Assembly (NCBI GenBank): GCA_022828595.1
Contig: JAKGHH010000005.1
Location: forward strand, 51,207,655-51,271,654
Origin: Nelumbo lutea
Taxonomy: Eukaryota > Streptophyta > Magnoliopsida > Proteales > Nelumbonaceae
Direction: 5' to 3'
DNA: 64,000 bases
The translations under genes were made by a program, and so were the position numbers. This document shows, in pieces, positions 38,816 to 50,856 of this stretch. How positions within the stretch are numbered: the first letter of the stretch is position 1; each line of letters starts with the position of its first letter. Below the pieces are notes generated by a model. The model saw only the letters and a program-made list of their open reading frames with translations. It had not been told where the DNA came from and did no database searches.

Positions 38816-40621
38816 TTTTTTGAGTTTAATTTAATGGAGAGTTAGTGTAGTGGGGGTCATGGTCAAGGCCTTCTAGATGAGGCTTACGTTGGCCCAATTC
38901 CCAAACCTTTCATCATTTATCCTTCTGTTTTCTTGTTTTATGAGAATTCCTGTTCTGGGTCCCTTCTCATCAATTTCTGGGTTACTATATTTAGACCGTG
39001 TTTAAGGGGGTATTAAGTCATGGGTGAACTTTCTTCATCCTGCTCTGCTTTCGGTTCGTCGAAATACTTGGAATTCAATGTAAATTTCGGAAGGCAGTTG
39101 CCAGAGTTTCGGATGGTTTGGGTGGGTTGTCCTATTCCTTGTTTATGCATGATTGTAACACATTGGAGGCCTGATCCGACTGCCTTTGTCATAAGAGACA
39201 TTTGATGTATTAATTGTTGGCCCCACCCCATGTCATGTAGCCGTTGATGAGATGCCTGTTTCAAGTGGAGGTATTAAGGGATAAGAGAGGCAAATGATTT
39301 AGTATATAAGGATTGATCAATTAATAGTTTAATAGCTTAAGCTTTTGGTTGAAAGTGGTGTTATTTTTTTTTTTTTTTGTAACTTTTATACATGTAGAAA
39401 TTCCATGATTTTGGTGATTCCTCCATTCTCGCAATAATGGAAAGTATCACTTTTCTAAGTTTGAATAAAATTCAGTTCTCGGTGTTATAATAACAACAAA
39501 CTAGCCAAATGTCTAATTCAACTCCAATCCCTCTGATAATATACTTCCATTTTCCAATGCCATTAAGACTTGGCCAGAAACTTTTTTACCTTGTGCTTGT
39601 CTGTTTGTTCATATTGTTTATCAATTTTCTTTTTCTTTCCATAAATGTCCAACTCCATTAAACAAAAGTTACAGTGAGCGATAAAATTATAAAATGTCCA
39701 TGTTATTACTCTCTTTTTTTACCTTTCATCTTTTTTCTACCTTTAAACTTTAAACACAAACTAACGGCTACAAAGTAAGTGTCCCAAAGTGAGATTATTA
39801 TTCCTAATGAACAAACCAAGGTGAACTTACTTTGCTGCCACTGATTTGCATTCGAAGTCTAACGGTAGAAGAAGATAAATAATGAAAAAAGAGAATTAGA
39901 ACATGGGCATATTCATGATTTTACCCCTCACCATTTAGTCCCTCTTTCTTTTATGAAATTTGTAGCAGCGAAAGGACGTATCTGTCATTAAGAGGAAAAA
40001 AATGTCTTCAGCAGTCTTTATATCTTTAATGGGTGGACTAAATGGATCCTCCTGGGCCCTGACTTTTCTTTGATGCCGAGAGTCTGCAATTTGCATCAAT
40101 ATCCAGAGTCTTTCATTATCTATACTTCATTAATTAATACAAAAATTCTTTTACAATTTTTATAAAAATCTCTCTATAATGCAAGCTCAAGAAGTGGACC
40201 ACGTAATAGGGCCGGCACATGCACACGTGTGAAAGGTTGCTAACACACACACAAAAAAAAAAGGTTTTTCTTTCTGGGGTTTTCTAGAAGAAATCCCTTG
40301 TATTGATCTGGTCAGTCCTCTCTTACAATCTACATTTTTGTATTCTTAATTTAGACTATTGTTGCGGAACAAAAATTAGCTGACGTGTATATATATATAT
40401 ATATAAATATGAATGAATCCCACTTCAAATTTTGATGCATTTATTTGATTAATATAATTATATATTGCTGAGGTTTATTTGGTCAGCTAAGAAAATGATG
40501 GACGAACTTAATTGGACAATAGGGTAAGAACAAGGGAGACTCTTGAGGGGATGACTTGTAAAGCTGTATGCCTGTGGTCTGGCCTGTGGACTTTTGGCCA
40601 TAAAATGATGACCAAATTTCA

Positions 40622-40695
<74 letters not shown>

Positions 40696-42483
40696 CTAAT
40701 AGCATAAGTGGGTTGGTTTAGTGAGATTATTAATTAATGGGTGTGATTAAAACAATCAAGAGACTGAGCTTTAGAATCAATAAACTAATAAGAAACTTAG
40801 AAGAGAATGATCAAAACTTATCATAACTTCCTCTTTTTCGCAATTCCCATGTTCATTGTTCATCATTATTATTCTCTAAACTCTAAGATGATTATCATAT
40901 TAGCCCTTTAAACAAGAAAAAAATTGGAAAAAAGAAAAGCAGTGTCTGCCATTGTTAACAAGCTGCTAGCTGTTCATGAAATCATCCTCCAACAAAAAGA
41001 GATGACGAGGGGGGGAATACAAAGCATTGAAATTCATGCATCTTCGGGTTGATGGGGGCTGGGACGCTTATCTCAAGTAACAGTAGAGTGAAGATAAAAG
41101 CTCCCAACTGACCTAATAAATCATTAAAATTTTAAAATTTTAGAATGATTTGGGTGTCCTTTTTTTTTTTTTATCTTTGAAAGATTCGTATTTATAAATT
41201 TATGTCTTTATCCACCAACCGCAAAGCTAGAAGCTGCATGGGTCTCAAGCTCTCAATTAAGAGGGTTGCTCCTTCAACAATCAATATGGCATAGTTGAGG
41301 GAACTTTTTTCCTTAGGCTATGTTTGGTTTGATAGAAAGTGATTTAAGAGTCTGGATCTTTTTGTTTTAAATATGCTAGTTGGATTTGTGACTACTTGTG
41401 TAGGATGGACTATTTTATTGTTGGCCATCCATCTTAATTTGTAGTTTGCTTTTTTTATATCTTTTCCTGTTGTTCTTGCTTTCAGTTTTAATAGAATTCT
41501 CTTTTCTATCTAAAAAATGTCTCCAATGTCTTTTCAACAACACTCTCCCTTTTATAAAATTAAGTGATTTAGGCTGAAAACAAGGTGGAATGAGATTTGA
41601 TCTACTGGATTCAGATTCGATAGATTTGGAATATATTTATAAATTAATAGTTACAAGATGATCAAAATATTATAATATATTATTAATGAAAATGAGTTTA
41701 AAAGAAGACTTCCATGATACATGAACCTACCTCCTTGAAAAATCCAGTACTTCAATCAATTTTGCCAACAAACTTATATTAATATATTGGGGTGGGTCTG
41801 GATTGTATATGATTAATTATAAAAGGATTTGATATTTGAGATATAAATCTAGGCTATCCAACATAATTCAATCGATAAATAAATGGGTATTATTTGCAGA
41901 TATGTAAGGTGGTGTTCTATAGCATGAATGCTTTTGTTTTCATATAATCAAAGTATATTCTTGAATTGTGTTTTTGTTTTGAGAAGAAAAACAATTTGTT
42001 TTTGTTTTGAAAAGCCATTTATGTTTTTCAAATAATCAAAATGATGGTTTTTAAAATGGAAACAAATTTTGACGTGCAAACATGATAACATATCATTGCA
42101 GTGGTATGAGACAAGAATTTTCCTTTGAGGGGGTCAAGAGATAAGAGAATGGAAAATAAAGACTAGGTAAAATTTTCTATAGTGCATTTATGGGATGTAT
42201 TCTCCATCTAAAATCGGACAAAAAATGTTTAGTTTAAAGTTAACTTCTCTTAAGATTATAGTTAAAATAATGTAAACCCTATTTTATTTTAGAGTGGGTT
42301 AAGATCGAGGCATTGTCCAATCTGACTCTATCATAGGAAAAAATAATTCATTCCAATTCAGGCCCAACATAAAAATCCAACCCAAACAATTTGTACTATC
42401 ATAGGAAAAAATAATGGGTTACGTTAAAAGTTATAATATGAGTTTTCAACAAATCAAATTGAGATAAAGAAGTATTAGCTAGT
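38816..42483. other. Long spacer without genes
   Basis: AT-rich, with no gene-like frame on either strand. It contains the long GA microsatellite (40624-40692), a TA run at about 40388-40405 and T-homopolymers at 39366-39380 and 41161-41172. The part after about 41940 includes GTTTTTGTTTTGAAAA-type stretches resembling the foldback family at 44358. Confidence 0.5.
40624..40692. repeat. (AG)n microsatellite, about 34 repeats
   Basis: An uninterrupted AG run of about 68 bases, the longest simple repeat in the window. Smaller ones: (CT) 5369-5394, (CT) 33107-33133, (AG) about 50802-50852, (GT) 58330-58347, (CA) 31758-31773. Confidence 0.98.
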
Positions 42484-42650
42484 GTGGTCAAGGTCAAAAT
42501 TTTGATACGTATCAAACCCTATTGACCAATGTATATCATATCGAGGGCTTTCCAATATGCCTCTACAGAGAGTGTTTCATGTCACACCATGGTTTAGAGA
42601 ATAGATGGGCCTTAAACCAACCCTTTTGAACCAGATTGAACAAAAAAAAA
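42484..42650. repeat. Dispersed repeat, copy 2
   Basis: Corresponds block by block to 5214-5360: CAAAATTTTGATACGTATC, TGCCTCTACAGAGAGTGTTTC, ATGGTTTAGAGAATAGATGG, GGCCTTAAACCAACCC. It ends in an A run at 42641-42653. The class is unknown. Confidence 0.5.
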
Positions 42651-43012
42651 AAAACTAAAAATAAAGGGACAAATGAACTTCGATACCTACTAGTGTATCG
42701 GCTGTATCTGTATTTTGAACCTTGCTAGTAAAATTTTCTTTCAAAAGCTTTGGGGGTGATTATTAGCCCAACCTGGTTGTAGATACAATGGATGGGCTAC
42801 CCTTGGTTGTAAGTATAGGGATGGGAAAAGTTTGGGGGACCAAGGACCAACCATGCGATAACTTGGTTCCACCCTTGGATCATTGGATGAAAATATGTTT
42901 AATGTTTTTTTTTAAACAAAAAAAATTCAAGAAGATGCCTTTTGTTTTAGTTTTGAAAACGAAAGTACATGCACAACCAAAAATGTGTTTTTGTTTTAAG
43001 AACCAATTTATA

Positions 43013-43303
43013 AGGGTCAATTTGGTTTACAGGAATAGGGATCTGGAACCGGAATTAGAATGGGCTATTCCGATTCCAACTGTTTGGTTGAGTGGAATTG
43101 GAATCCCATTCCCATTCCTACTGGAATGGCCATTCCCCCATTCTCTGCCCCTCCATTGGGAATGAAATCCCATTCCTGCTGATTTTAATTCCCATTCCTA
43201 TTCCTGTCTCAACCAAATAGATTATGGGAATGGACTATTCTGATTCCAATTCTAGAGGATTTTGATTCCAATTCCGATTCCGACTATGAACCAAACAGAC
43301 CCT
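43013..43303. mobile_element. Tourist- or Stowaway-sized MITE
   Basis: Inverted ends AGGGTCAATTTGGTTTAC and, reverse-complemented, AGGGTCTGTTTGGTTCA. The interior is repeated GGAATTGGAATC and GATTCCAATTCC motifs. Flanks read TA on both sides (43011-43012 and 43304-43305), or TAA against TTA if the element starts at GGGTC, so the superfamily cannot be settled. The weak plus-strand frame at 42788-43165 runs into it and is not a gene. Confidence 0.65.
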
Positions 43304-44357
43304 TAGTTTCAAAATTGCTAATTTGATTATGGGAATCACAAAAAGAAAAACAATTCATATTAGCCAACACCCCTTACATTATTTATTCCAATTGATCTAA
43401 GTTCTAGATGAAAAAAGTAATATGTTTTTCTAATATACTACTTGCTTTTGTTAAAAAAATGAAATTATGTGTACCCATATGACCCCATTTGTTTTCTAAG
43501 AAACTATTTGTTTGGGTAATTGCATTTATTCAAGTTATTTTAATTAAAAGTATTTTCCAGGTAAGTTAAATAATGACTATTTTTATCCATAAAATGTCAT
43601 TATTAGAAAGGGTAATTTTGTTTATAATGCTGTGACAATTTTCCCTTTGGATAGGAAAGAAAAAGCAATTTTCCATGGGACACAGTTTACTACTCGGACA
43701 TGGGATTGTTGGTCAATTGAAATCACTTTTCCATTGACCAACTTTCCCTCCATTTACGGAAAAACAAATGGGGCTCAATAGTGTTTTATTCATATGTATA
43801 ATTTTGTTTTTCAAAACAAAAATGATTGTCACATCAATGAAAACAATATGAATTTGCAAATTTAATAGTTGGCTTTCTTTTGTTTTTGAGAAACAAGATT
43901 ATATATATAACATAACTATAAATATTTAAGGGGTTCTTCATCAATATGCACGAGTTTATTTTTTAAAGTCTAAATTACAAATTGCCACCCTGTACTTTGG
44001 GCGTGATGACACTTAGGCCATTAGCCTACCAAACTCTTTTTTGCAATAGAGACCCCTTGAACTTTTGGATTTTAACACTTTTCCTCCCTACTCCATTGAT
44101 GGGGTTAACAATGAAAAGAAATAACATTACTAAATTACCCATATGAGATTTCATGGGTTAAGAGCAAAAGCTATAATGATGAAAATGGGCATGCTGAAAC
44201 ACAAAATCGCTTTTGGGCGGGGATTTTGTACTTCAAAATCTTCAAAATCCCCAAGGCGTTGTAACCCAATCCAAAAGAGATAGTCTTAATATGTCCATTT
44301 TTGTCTTTTTATTTTTTTATCTTAATTCATTTGCATCTTGATATATCTTGTCATTCA

Positions 44358-44878
44358 GTACTGGTTATACCCTGTAGCAATCCAGACCCAATCCCTTGAC
44401 AGCCTTAATAACAATCTACGGTCACCCCTATTTAGATTTCAGACGATTGATGGTGAAGGTAAAATTATTAATCTATCCAAAACAAAAGAAGTTTTTGACA
44501 ATGTGGTTAGTTTTGTTTTTTGAAAACAAAAACAATTGTTATATTGATAATATTATATTGTTTTTGCTGATGTGGCAATTATTTTTGCTTTCAAAAATAA
44601 AACCAACCTTGGTGTTGAAGAATTTGGATTCAGTTCTCAAACCGTCCTCACAATACTTGCAGCCATACATTTGGAACATCTTCCCATGATATGCTAATAT
44701 GACGTTTGTTTTTGTTTTCAAAAAACAAAACTAACCATGTTAGCAAACACCCTCTTAGTAATATTTTTGATAGGTTAATAATTTTACCTTCACCATCAAT
44801 CCCCTAAAATCTAAAGGTTTGGGATTGTTAAGATTATCAATGAATTAGGTCTGGGTTGGGACAGGGTTGAACCAGTCC
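44358..44878. mobile_element. Foldback-type inverted-repeat element
   Basis: Two arms of about 185 bases face each other. The left arm (44360-44545) has ACTGGTTATACCCTG, GATTGATGGTGAAGGTAAAA and GGTTAGTTTTGTTTTTTGAA. The right arm (44690-44876) matches these in the same order on the opposite strand, with scattered changes. The spacer is about 140 bases. The small frames reported here on both strands are by-products. Shorter relatives with AAACAAAAAC cores seem to lie near 4000, 42000 and 43800. The sequence from 43977 to 45336 may be a larger weak inverted-repeat element containing it. Confidence 0.7.
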
Positions 44879-47110
44879 TATATCAACAAGAAATATTATC
44901 AAGATTCTAGAACCATACCAAACCCTATAGGATCCAAAATTTTAGACCTAAAACCAAACTGATTGATTCTTGAAAAAATCGGGTCTGACTCAATAGACCT
45001 GATATAGGTTGATTAACTGAACACAGTGGCTGTTAAGACATTTAAATATTACATAACATAAATAATTTGTTTAGTTTATTATACATTTAGGGCTTGAATC
45101 AGTTTGGAAAAGGGTAGAACTGGTCCCAAACCAATAAGAATTGGGACAATGGATTAAGAACCAAAAGCAACCCATTACCCATTGATACGGATCATGGAAC
45201 TAAAACGATAAAACCAGTACAATCGGTTCGGATCCATCTGATCAAACCCCGAGCCATTGGCAATCCTAATTGTTATCATAAAACAATGTTGGGGGGCTAA
45301 GTGCCACTACTCCTTCAAGTATAGGGTGGTAAAACATGCTTATTGGTCAAAACCTCCTCACCATGTTGTTTTGGATAAATTATAGACCCCTTGTACTATG
45401 GAGTCGATGACAAAACCCCCTATACATTTTTTTCAAGAAAGACCCCCCGAACGTTGGTCGTGAGGCAAGGGCCCCCCCTCCGTCAGCGTTTCGTCAATTA
45501 TCTTTCGAAAATATTCTCTTTTCACTGTCGCCATAGTTTTAAATCCCCAAATTGCCCTTTTGAATAATTTTCAAACAATTTTACCCTTGTTCTCATTTTT
45601 ACTTGTTTACCTTATGGGTGAAGTTCCCTTTTCTTGTCTACCATGGAGCTTCAGAAGCATAAGTGATTTCTTCTCTGCGTGAACTGCATCAATGATTATA
45701 TGCTGTTGTATCTACAACAACTCTTTCTATTTCAGTGAATACACATCCATCTGGTCATGAGTTTTGATTTTGTTAGGGTTTATCTCAAGCGACAAGACCT
45801 GAGTTTTTTTTTTCCTTGATGCTTTTCCAGGTTCTTTGAGGTAATAGGACCATAGTTTTTATAGTTGAGGTAATGGTTGTTTATGCGAATTCCCAATCAT
45901 TGTTAGAGTACAAATGTTATTTTTGTATTATCTGAAATTGATATGTGAAATCATGTTGCAAACAGTGGGATATTCTGCTTTTTGATCAGAGGCATGATGC
46001 ATGAGTCTGTTTAGTGCTGTTGGGTGAATTCTTTCATTCACCCTTCATTATATTTATGACTGGTGATACTATTCCTACTAGGGTTAAGAATAAATTTTGA
46101 TTGAATTTAACTTTATCCATGACTTTTTATTCATGGACTAAAGTGAATATGAAAACAACAAGTATGCTGCTATGTTCTCCCCCACCCCCAGCCACTATGA
46201 GGCATTAAATTGAGTTTCATGAATTTTCACATTTCATTTACTACAATGCTAAGTTTGAGCAAGTATGCTATTTATACATTGTATTCAAAAGGAAGACACC
46301 TAGCTAATGCAACCATCCAATGTAAAGGCCCAACATGTGGATGATGCTATGCAAAATGTACAACCTAAAAGTTACTTCAGGAAATGAAGCATTCAGTACA
46401 AATTAGTCCTCAAATAGAACTCTAAACCCATCTAAGAAGGGGTTCTTTCTGGAAACCAAAGATTTGGCATCTCTAACATAATACCTAAATCTCTAAGGCC
46501 CACATGATCCATTTCTAATCCACACAATATGCACATAAAAGTTTCCATTAATCTTAGTCTCTTGAATATGATAGGAGAACAGAATAGGACTTGAAGTAGG
46601 TTCAAGATCTCAACTCCAAAGGATTAGAGAATAATTGAACCTCCACCCTCATTGTTTTTTAAATTCCATCAGAACCAAATAGTCCTACATGACCCAATAT
46701 CCTTTAAATTATATAACACTTAAGGGAGGGAAAAAATGGATGATGGTGAAGGATGAGTATATAGAGATAAGAGTAGTATAAATGCATCCAAAGTGGATCA
46801 TATCATGGTATTGAAATTAAGTGGAAGATTCATTTTCAACCCTCTAATAAAACTCAAACCCTTTTTATGCATCTAACAATACCTATGTCTAACCCAAATT
46901 TGTCTAATGGTTAAGGGTGTGCAAATGAACTAGTTGCATGGGTAACTATAGCAACATTGTGTAAATGTATTGGTTGCACTGTCATATATTAGTGATAATG
47001 CTTGTACTCTACTTTCCATTTTCTCTAGATTAAAGTTCACGAATGAGTTTATCAATTTAGTAAGTGCAAATAATTGTAATTTATTCATTTTTATTGTAGA
47101 AATGAGTGAG

Positions 47111-50000
47111 TGTTAGCACCCGATTTTTGTTTGGTCTACCGCTTGAACCCCTAATTCACCCCAAACACTCAATCATATCTTTCTGATCTCTTCGAGACAC
47201 CAAAAAAACCCAAATTCTAGGGCAAAAGCCCTCAAATCCATCGTTAAACATATCTGATGCCAATCCAATGGCCTTGATTAGCCCCCATTTACACCCTAAC
47301 TTTTAGATCAAACACTACCATTAGATCCCTGACACCCTAAAATACCTCTCCATAAAATTTTAACTCAAGAGTCCTCCATTTACCCTTTCATCAAACCAAG
47401 ATCCTTTTTGAGCTCTCTTAATAACCTGTAACACCTACAACCTAGATCCCCTTGGTCTTAGCACATCACAATCAATCAGATCACATCATTAAACCCCAGA
47501 CACACCAAAACATCTACCTACAAAGTTTTAACCCAAAATTCTCCTATTTACCCATTTATCGAATTGAAATACTATTTTGGATTCTTTCGCCGACTTAAAT
47601 TCCCTCAATCTTGACCCCTTAAACTGATCCAACATCACCATCCAATCCTAGACATCCTAAAATCCCTACTTACAAAATTTCAGCCAAATTCACCTTTATT
47701 TTCCCTTCTATCTAAAAAGATTTTATTTCAAGGCTATAAATTGACCAAATCCCTATCTACCCGATCTTTACCCATTTGGGCTAATTTGAACCCACCAATT
47801 TAGAATGTACAAAAACATCACCTTGCAAGGTTTCAACCAAAGCCACCCTCATTTTCCCTTCCATTTAAAAAGATTTTATTTTAAGGTTCCAAATTGACCA
47901 AATCCCTATTTACTCGATCGACCCAACTGGGTTAATTTAATCCCATTATTCAATGCAAAAATGACTAAGAAACCCTCCCCATAAAATTTGAACTAAAAAT
48001 CCCCTTATTTTTTGCTTTGTTTGAAAAGATTCCATTCCAGCTAATTTCGTTAACCCACAAGTACCAAATCATTATGAATGCCCAAAAACTCATCCCAGCC
48101 TTTCATTTTATCCTAGAATCCCAACCTTCCATCAGGAACCCTGGGTTGACCCCTTTGGAGCCGATTGAATCAAATTACCCTTGATTTTTCACAAATACCA
48201 AATTACTCCTCAGAATCCTTAAAATTACTAAAATGCCACCATACCCTAGTATAAAACTATACCTAAGTTTCCCATTTAGGATAAAGGCAAAAACCAATCA
48301 TTCACTCTTTTCTCCCTCTCGACATAGTGACAAATCTAGTGGCGACGAATGGTGAAGTCCGATTATTTCCTTACTTTTTCTCTCTCTTTCATTATATCCT
48401 CTCTCCCTCTCCCTTATATTTTCCTTTTTAATTCATCAATCCCAACACCTTCCCCTCCCATGTTTGTTGATCTGATGCCTCACCGTCGTCGCTACAACAT
48501 TCGGCAGTAATCATGATATTCCACTCTGTTTCTTCGATTCTCCCTCTCTCTTTCTCTTCCTCTCTTCCTCCCCTTCCATTTCTTCTTTTTCTTCTTCTGT
48601 TTTTCATTTTACAACCTTTGTTCTTTTCCAACTGCTGTTGTAACTCAAAGTGGTGATGATCCATTCTCTTAATCTTAGCATATCATTTTCTTTCTCACAC
48701 ACATTCCCCCTCGTTATCTTTCTCTCTCTCTCCTTCCATTTTTATTACCTTTCTTTGTCTCTCTTTTCTCTGTATCACTCTCTCACTCAGCAACGTTCCT
48801 GACCACACCCAGGTATCTCTCTTGCCATTGCAGCAAATAAATCCACTTGTCTTTCTCCCTTTTGCTAGCTAAGCATCTCCTCTGTGTAGCATCTCAAATT
48901 AAGCTAACTCAAGCCATCCTAGTCGAGGACTGACAACTCAAGACCGAAGAACTAGAATCTCCCCTATTTTTTATCATATTCAAGTCGGGGTCATACCAGA
49001 GCCAGTTGTAGCTACGAACACCCAACACTTCTCTCTAAATCAGTTGAGGAAATTTCCATCTAAAAGCCCAACGAATTTCCATTACTTCTCAGATCACATC
49101 TCACCAAAGTCCCTGTTCAAAGGTGAATAAGCAGCAACCAAGGCAAACTGAAATCTCCTACTTACATTGTTCTAAGGCTATATCTCCATCAGGTAACACT
49201 CATTTTTGCTTCGTTTGCGATTGCCCCTTATTCATTTTGTTGTGTGCTCAATTAGTTTTTCCATATCTGCAACTGGGAGGAGAAAGACTAGGTTGATTCA
49301 GCTCCAGTAACTCTTGATACTGGCCCGGATTTGCTTCTTTGTTTTTTTCGTGTTGTGATAGCTATGCAGGTTTTAGTTGAATCTGTTTGTTTTTTTGGTT
49401 TCCTTGTCATTAGTGCTTTTATGAATTTCTTGGTTTAGTTAATGGTTGCCATTTAATTTTATTCATTCTCTTTAGTTTTACTTTGTTTATAAGTCTAAAG
49501 TTCTTTCAAAAAGAATAGTTTAAAGGTGTTGAATATTAGTAATTCATTACATGCTTCTCTGTTGTTCTATCCACTCTCTATAGCTTTATCATCTAGTGTT
49601 TGTAATCACTGCCATGCTTAAGATGTATGCAACATGTGTTTGTGTTCTTTTAATCAAGGGTGCTTAGTTTTGGTATTTGGTTTTGTTATGAAAATTGGAT
49701 TGAATAGCTGTCGGGTTTCCCCCCTTTCTGAGATGGATGAAAAATAGGATTATGTGTTGATTAGTAGCAAAGGAATATGTAGATTAGGATTATGTGTTTT
49801 TTTCTTATGTTTGTGCATGATTGGAACACCATGTGGGCCCCACCTATTGGACTCGAGAGAGGGGTTCCTAACCCCTTCCCTCTTTCATCCGACTTTTACC
49901 CGGACCGGTTAGCCAGTGCCTCAGGCTTTGGGGTCACTATTTGATAAAAACGATTTTGATGTACTGCTCAGAGGTCTCATCACCTCCATGTCCTTAACTG
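47111..50000 (+). repeat. Possible nested LTR with degenerate 150-bp repeats
   Basis: It starts TGTTAGCACCCGATTTTTG, a start I associate with some plant Ty3/gypsy LTRs, and then has a series of diverged tandem units. The block (T/C)A(C/T)AAA(A/G)TTT(T/C)(A/C)A...CC(T/A)TTT(A/T)CCC recurs near 47350, 47518, 47668, 47822 and 47977, about 150-168 bases apart. Pyrimidine-rich sequence (48350-48780) and the block GACTTTTACCCGGACCGG (about 49888) follow. No right end or TSD was found, so the LTR reading and the right edge are tentative. The repeats themselves are directly visible. Confidence 0.35.
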
Positions 50001-50798
50001 ATGGGTGGTAACTCCATTTCAACCCAAGTAAGCCATTTTTTGACACTCATAGTAAGCATTCAACATTCACCCTTTAGTCACCAAGTAACCTTAGGTTTGA
50101 AACAAAGGTCTATTATTGTGGCAAATAGTATGTCATCAGGGTGTCCAAGATAACATCTAACCCACAAAAATTGTTTTATACCCATCCTTGCAAAGTTGTG
50201 AGTGTTATGATGACTTTACTTTCTTTATAGCTGGGATGATTACAATGGTTCCTAGTTGTCCTAACGTGTATTCTATGCAAGGAAAACAACCAAATTTGAA
50301 TCCCTGTTATTTCTCTGAATGGGTAATTCTAATTAACCACTCAGATGAAGTCACTTCACATATGTACCATGAAGATTCTTAAGCATACTATGTAAAGGGA
50401 AGCTGAGAAGTTTGTAACTAAGCTAGACAGTTGGGTAAGAGCATTGGAAAGCAAATCAACTGTTACTTGAAGGCCTAGGGATCATGTGCCTCTTTAAACT
50501 ACTAGTTCTCTTTGGCTTCATTATACTGTTTATGTTTAAAAAGTAGGGTGTGATGGGAAAATGAATGATGGAACTATGACTTTTTTAATGTTCACATTTT
50601 GGGGAGAGGACTTGATACTCTTTGGTTAGACTGTATGGTTATGATGTTAGATACTTTTAATTAAGTGTATGGATAGAACTTATACTCTATGGTTATGATG
50701 TTAGATACTTTTATTATGTTTTATAATTATATTAGTAGGTGGTGTGATGGATTGGATTGGTATATTAAACCTTTATTTGGTTGGTGATGGTTCAACTT

Positions 50799-50856
<58 letters not shown>

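Noticed and set aside
37783..38845. Plus-strand frames opposite the unknown gene (185, 144 and 88 codons)
   Set aside because: Shadows of the 294-codon minus-strand frame, which has the more protein-like sequence.
42788..43165. 125-codon plus-strand frame
   Set aside because: The second half is MITE sequence and the first half has no recognisable feature.
44338..44721. Three small frames on both strands
   Set aside because: They fall in the arms and loop of the foldback element.
48428..48664. 78-codon basic, RE/KR-rich minus-strand frame
   Set aside because: It arises from a pyrimidine-rich (TCTCTTCC) stretch; composition alone explains it.
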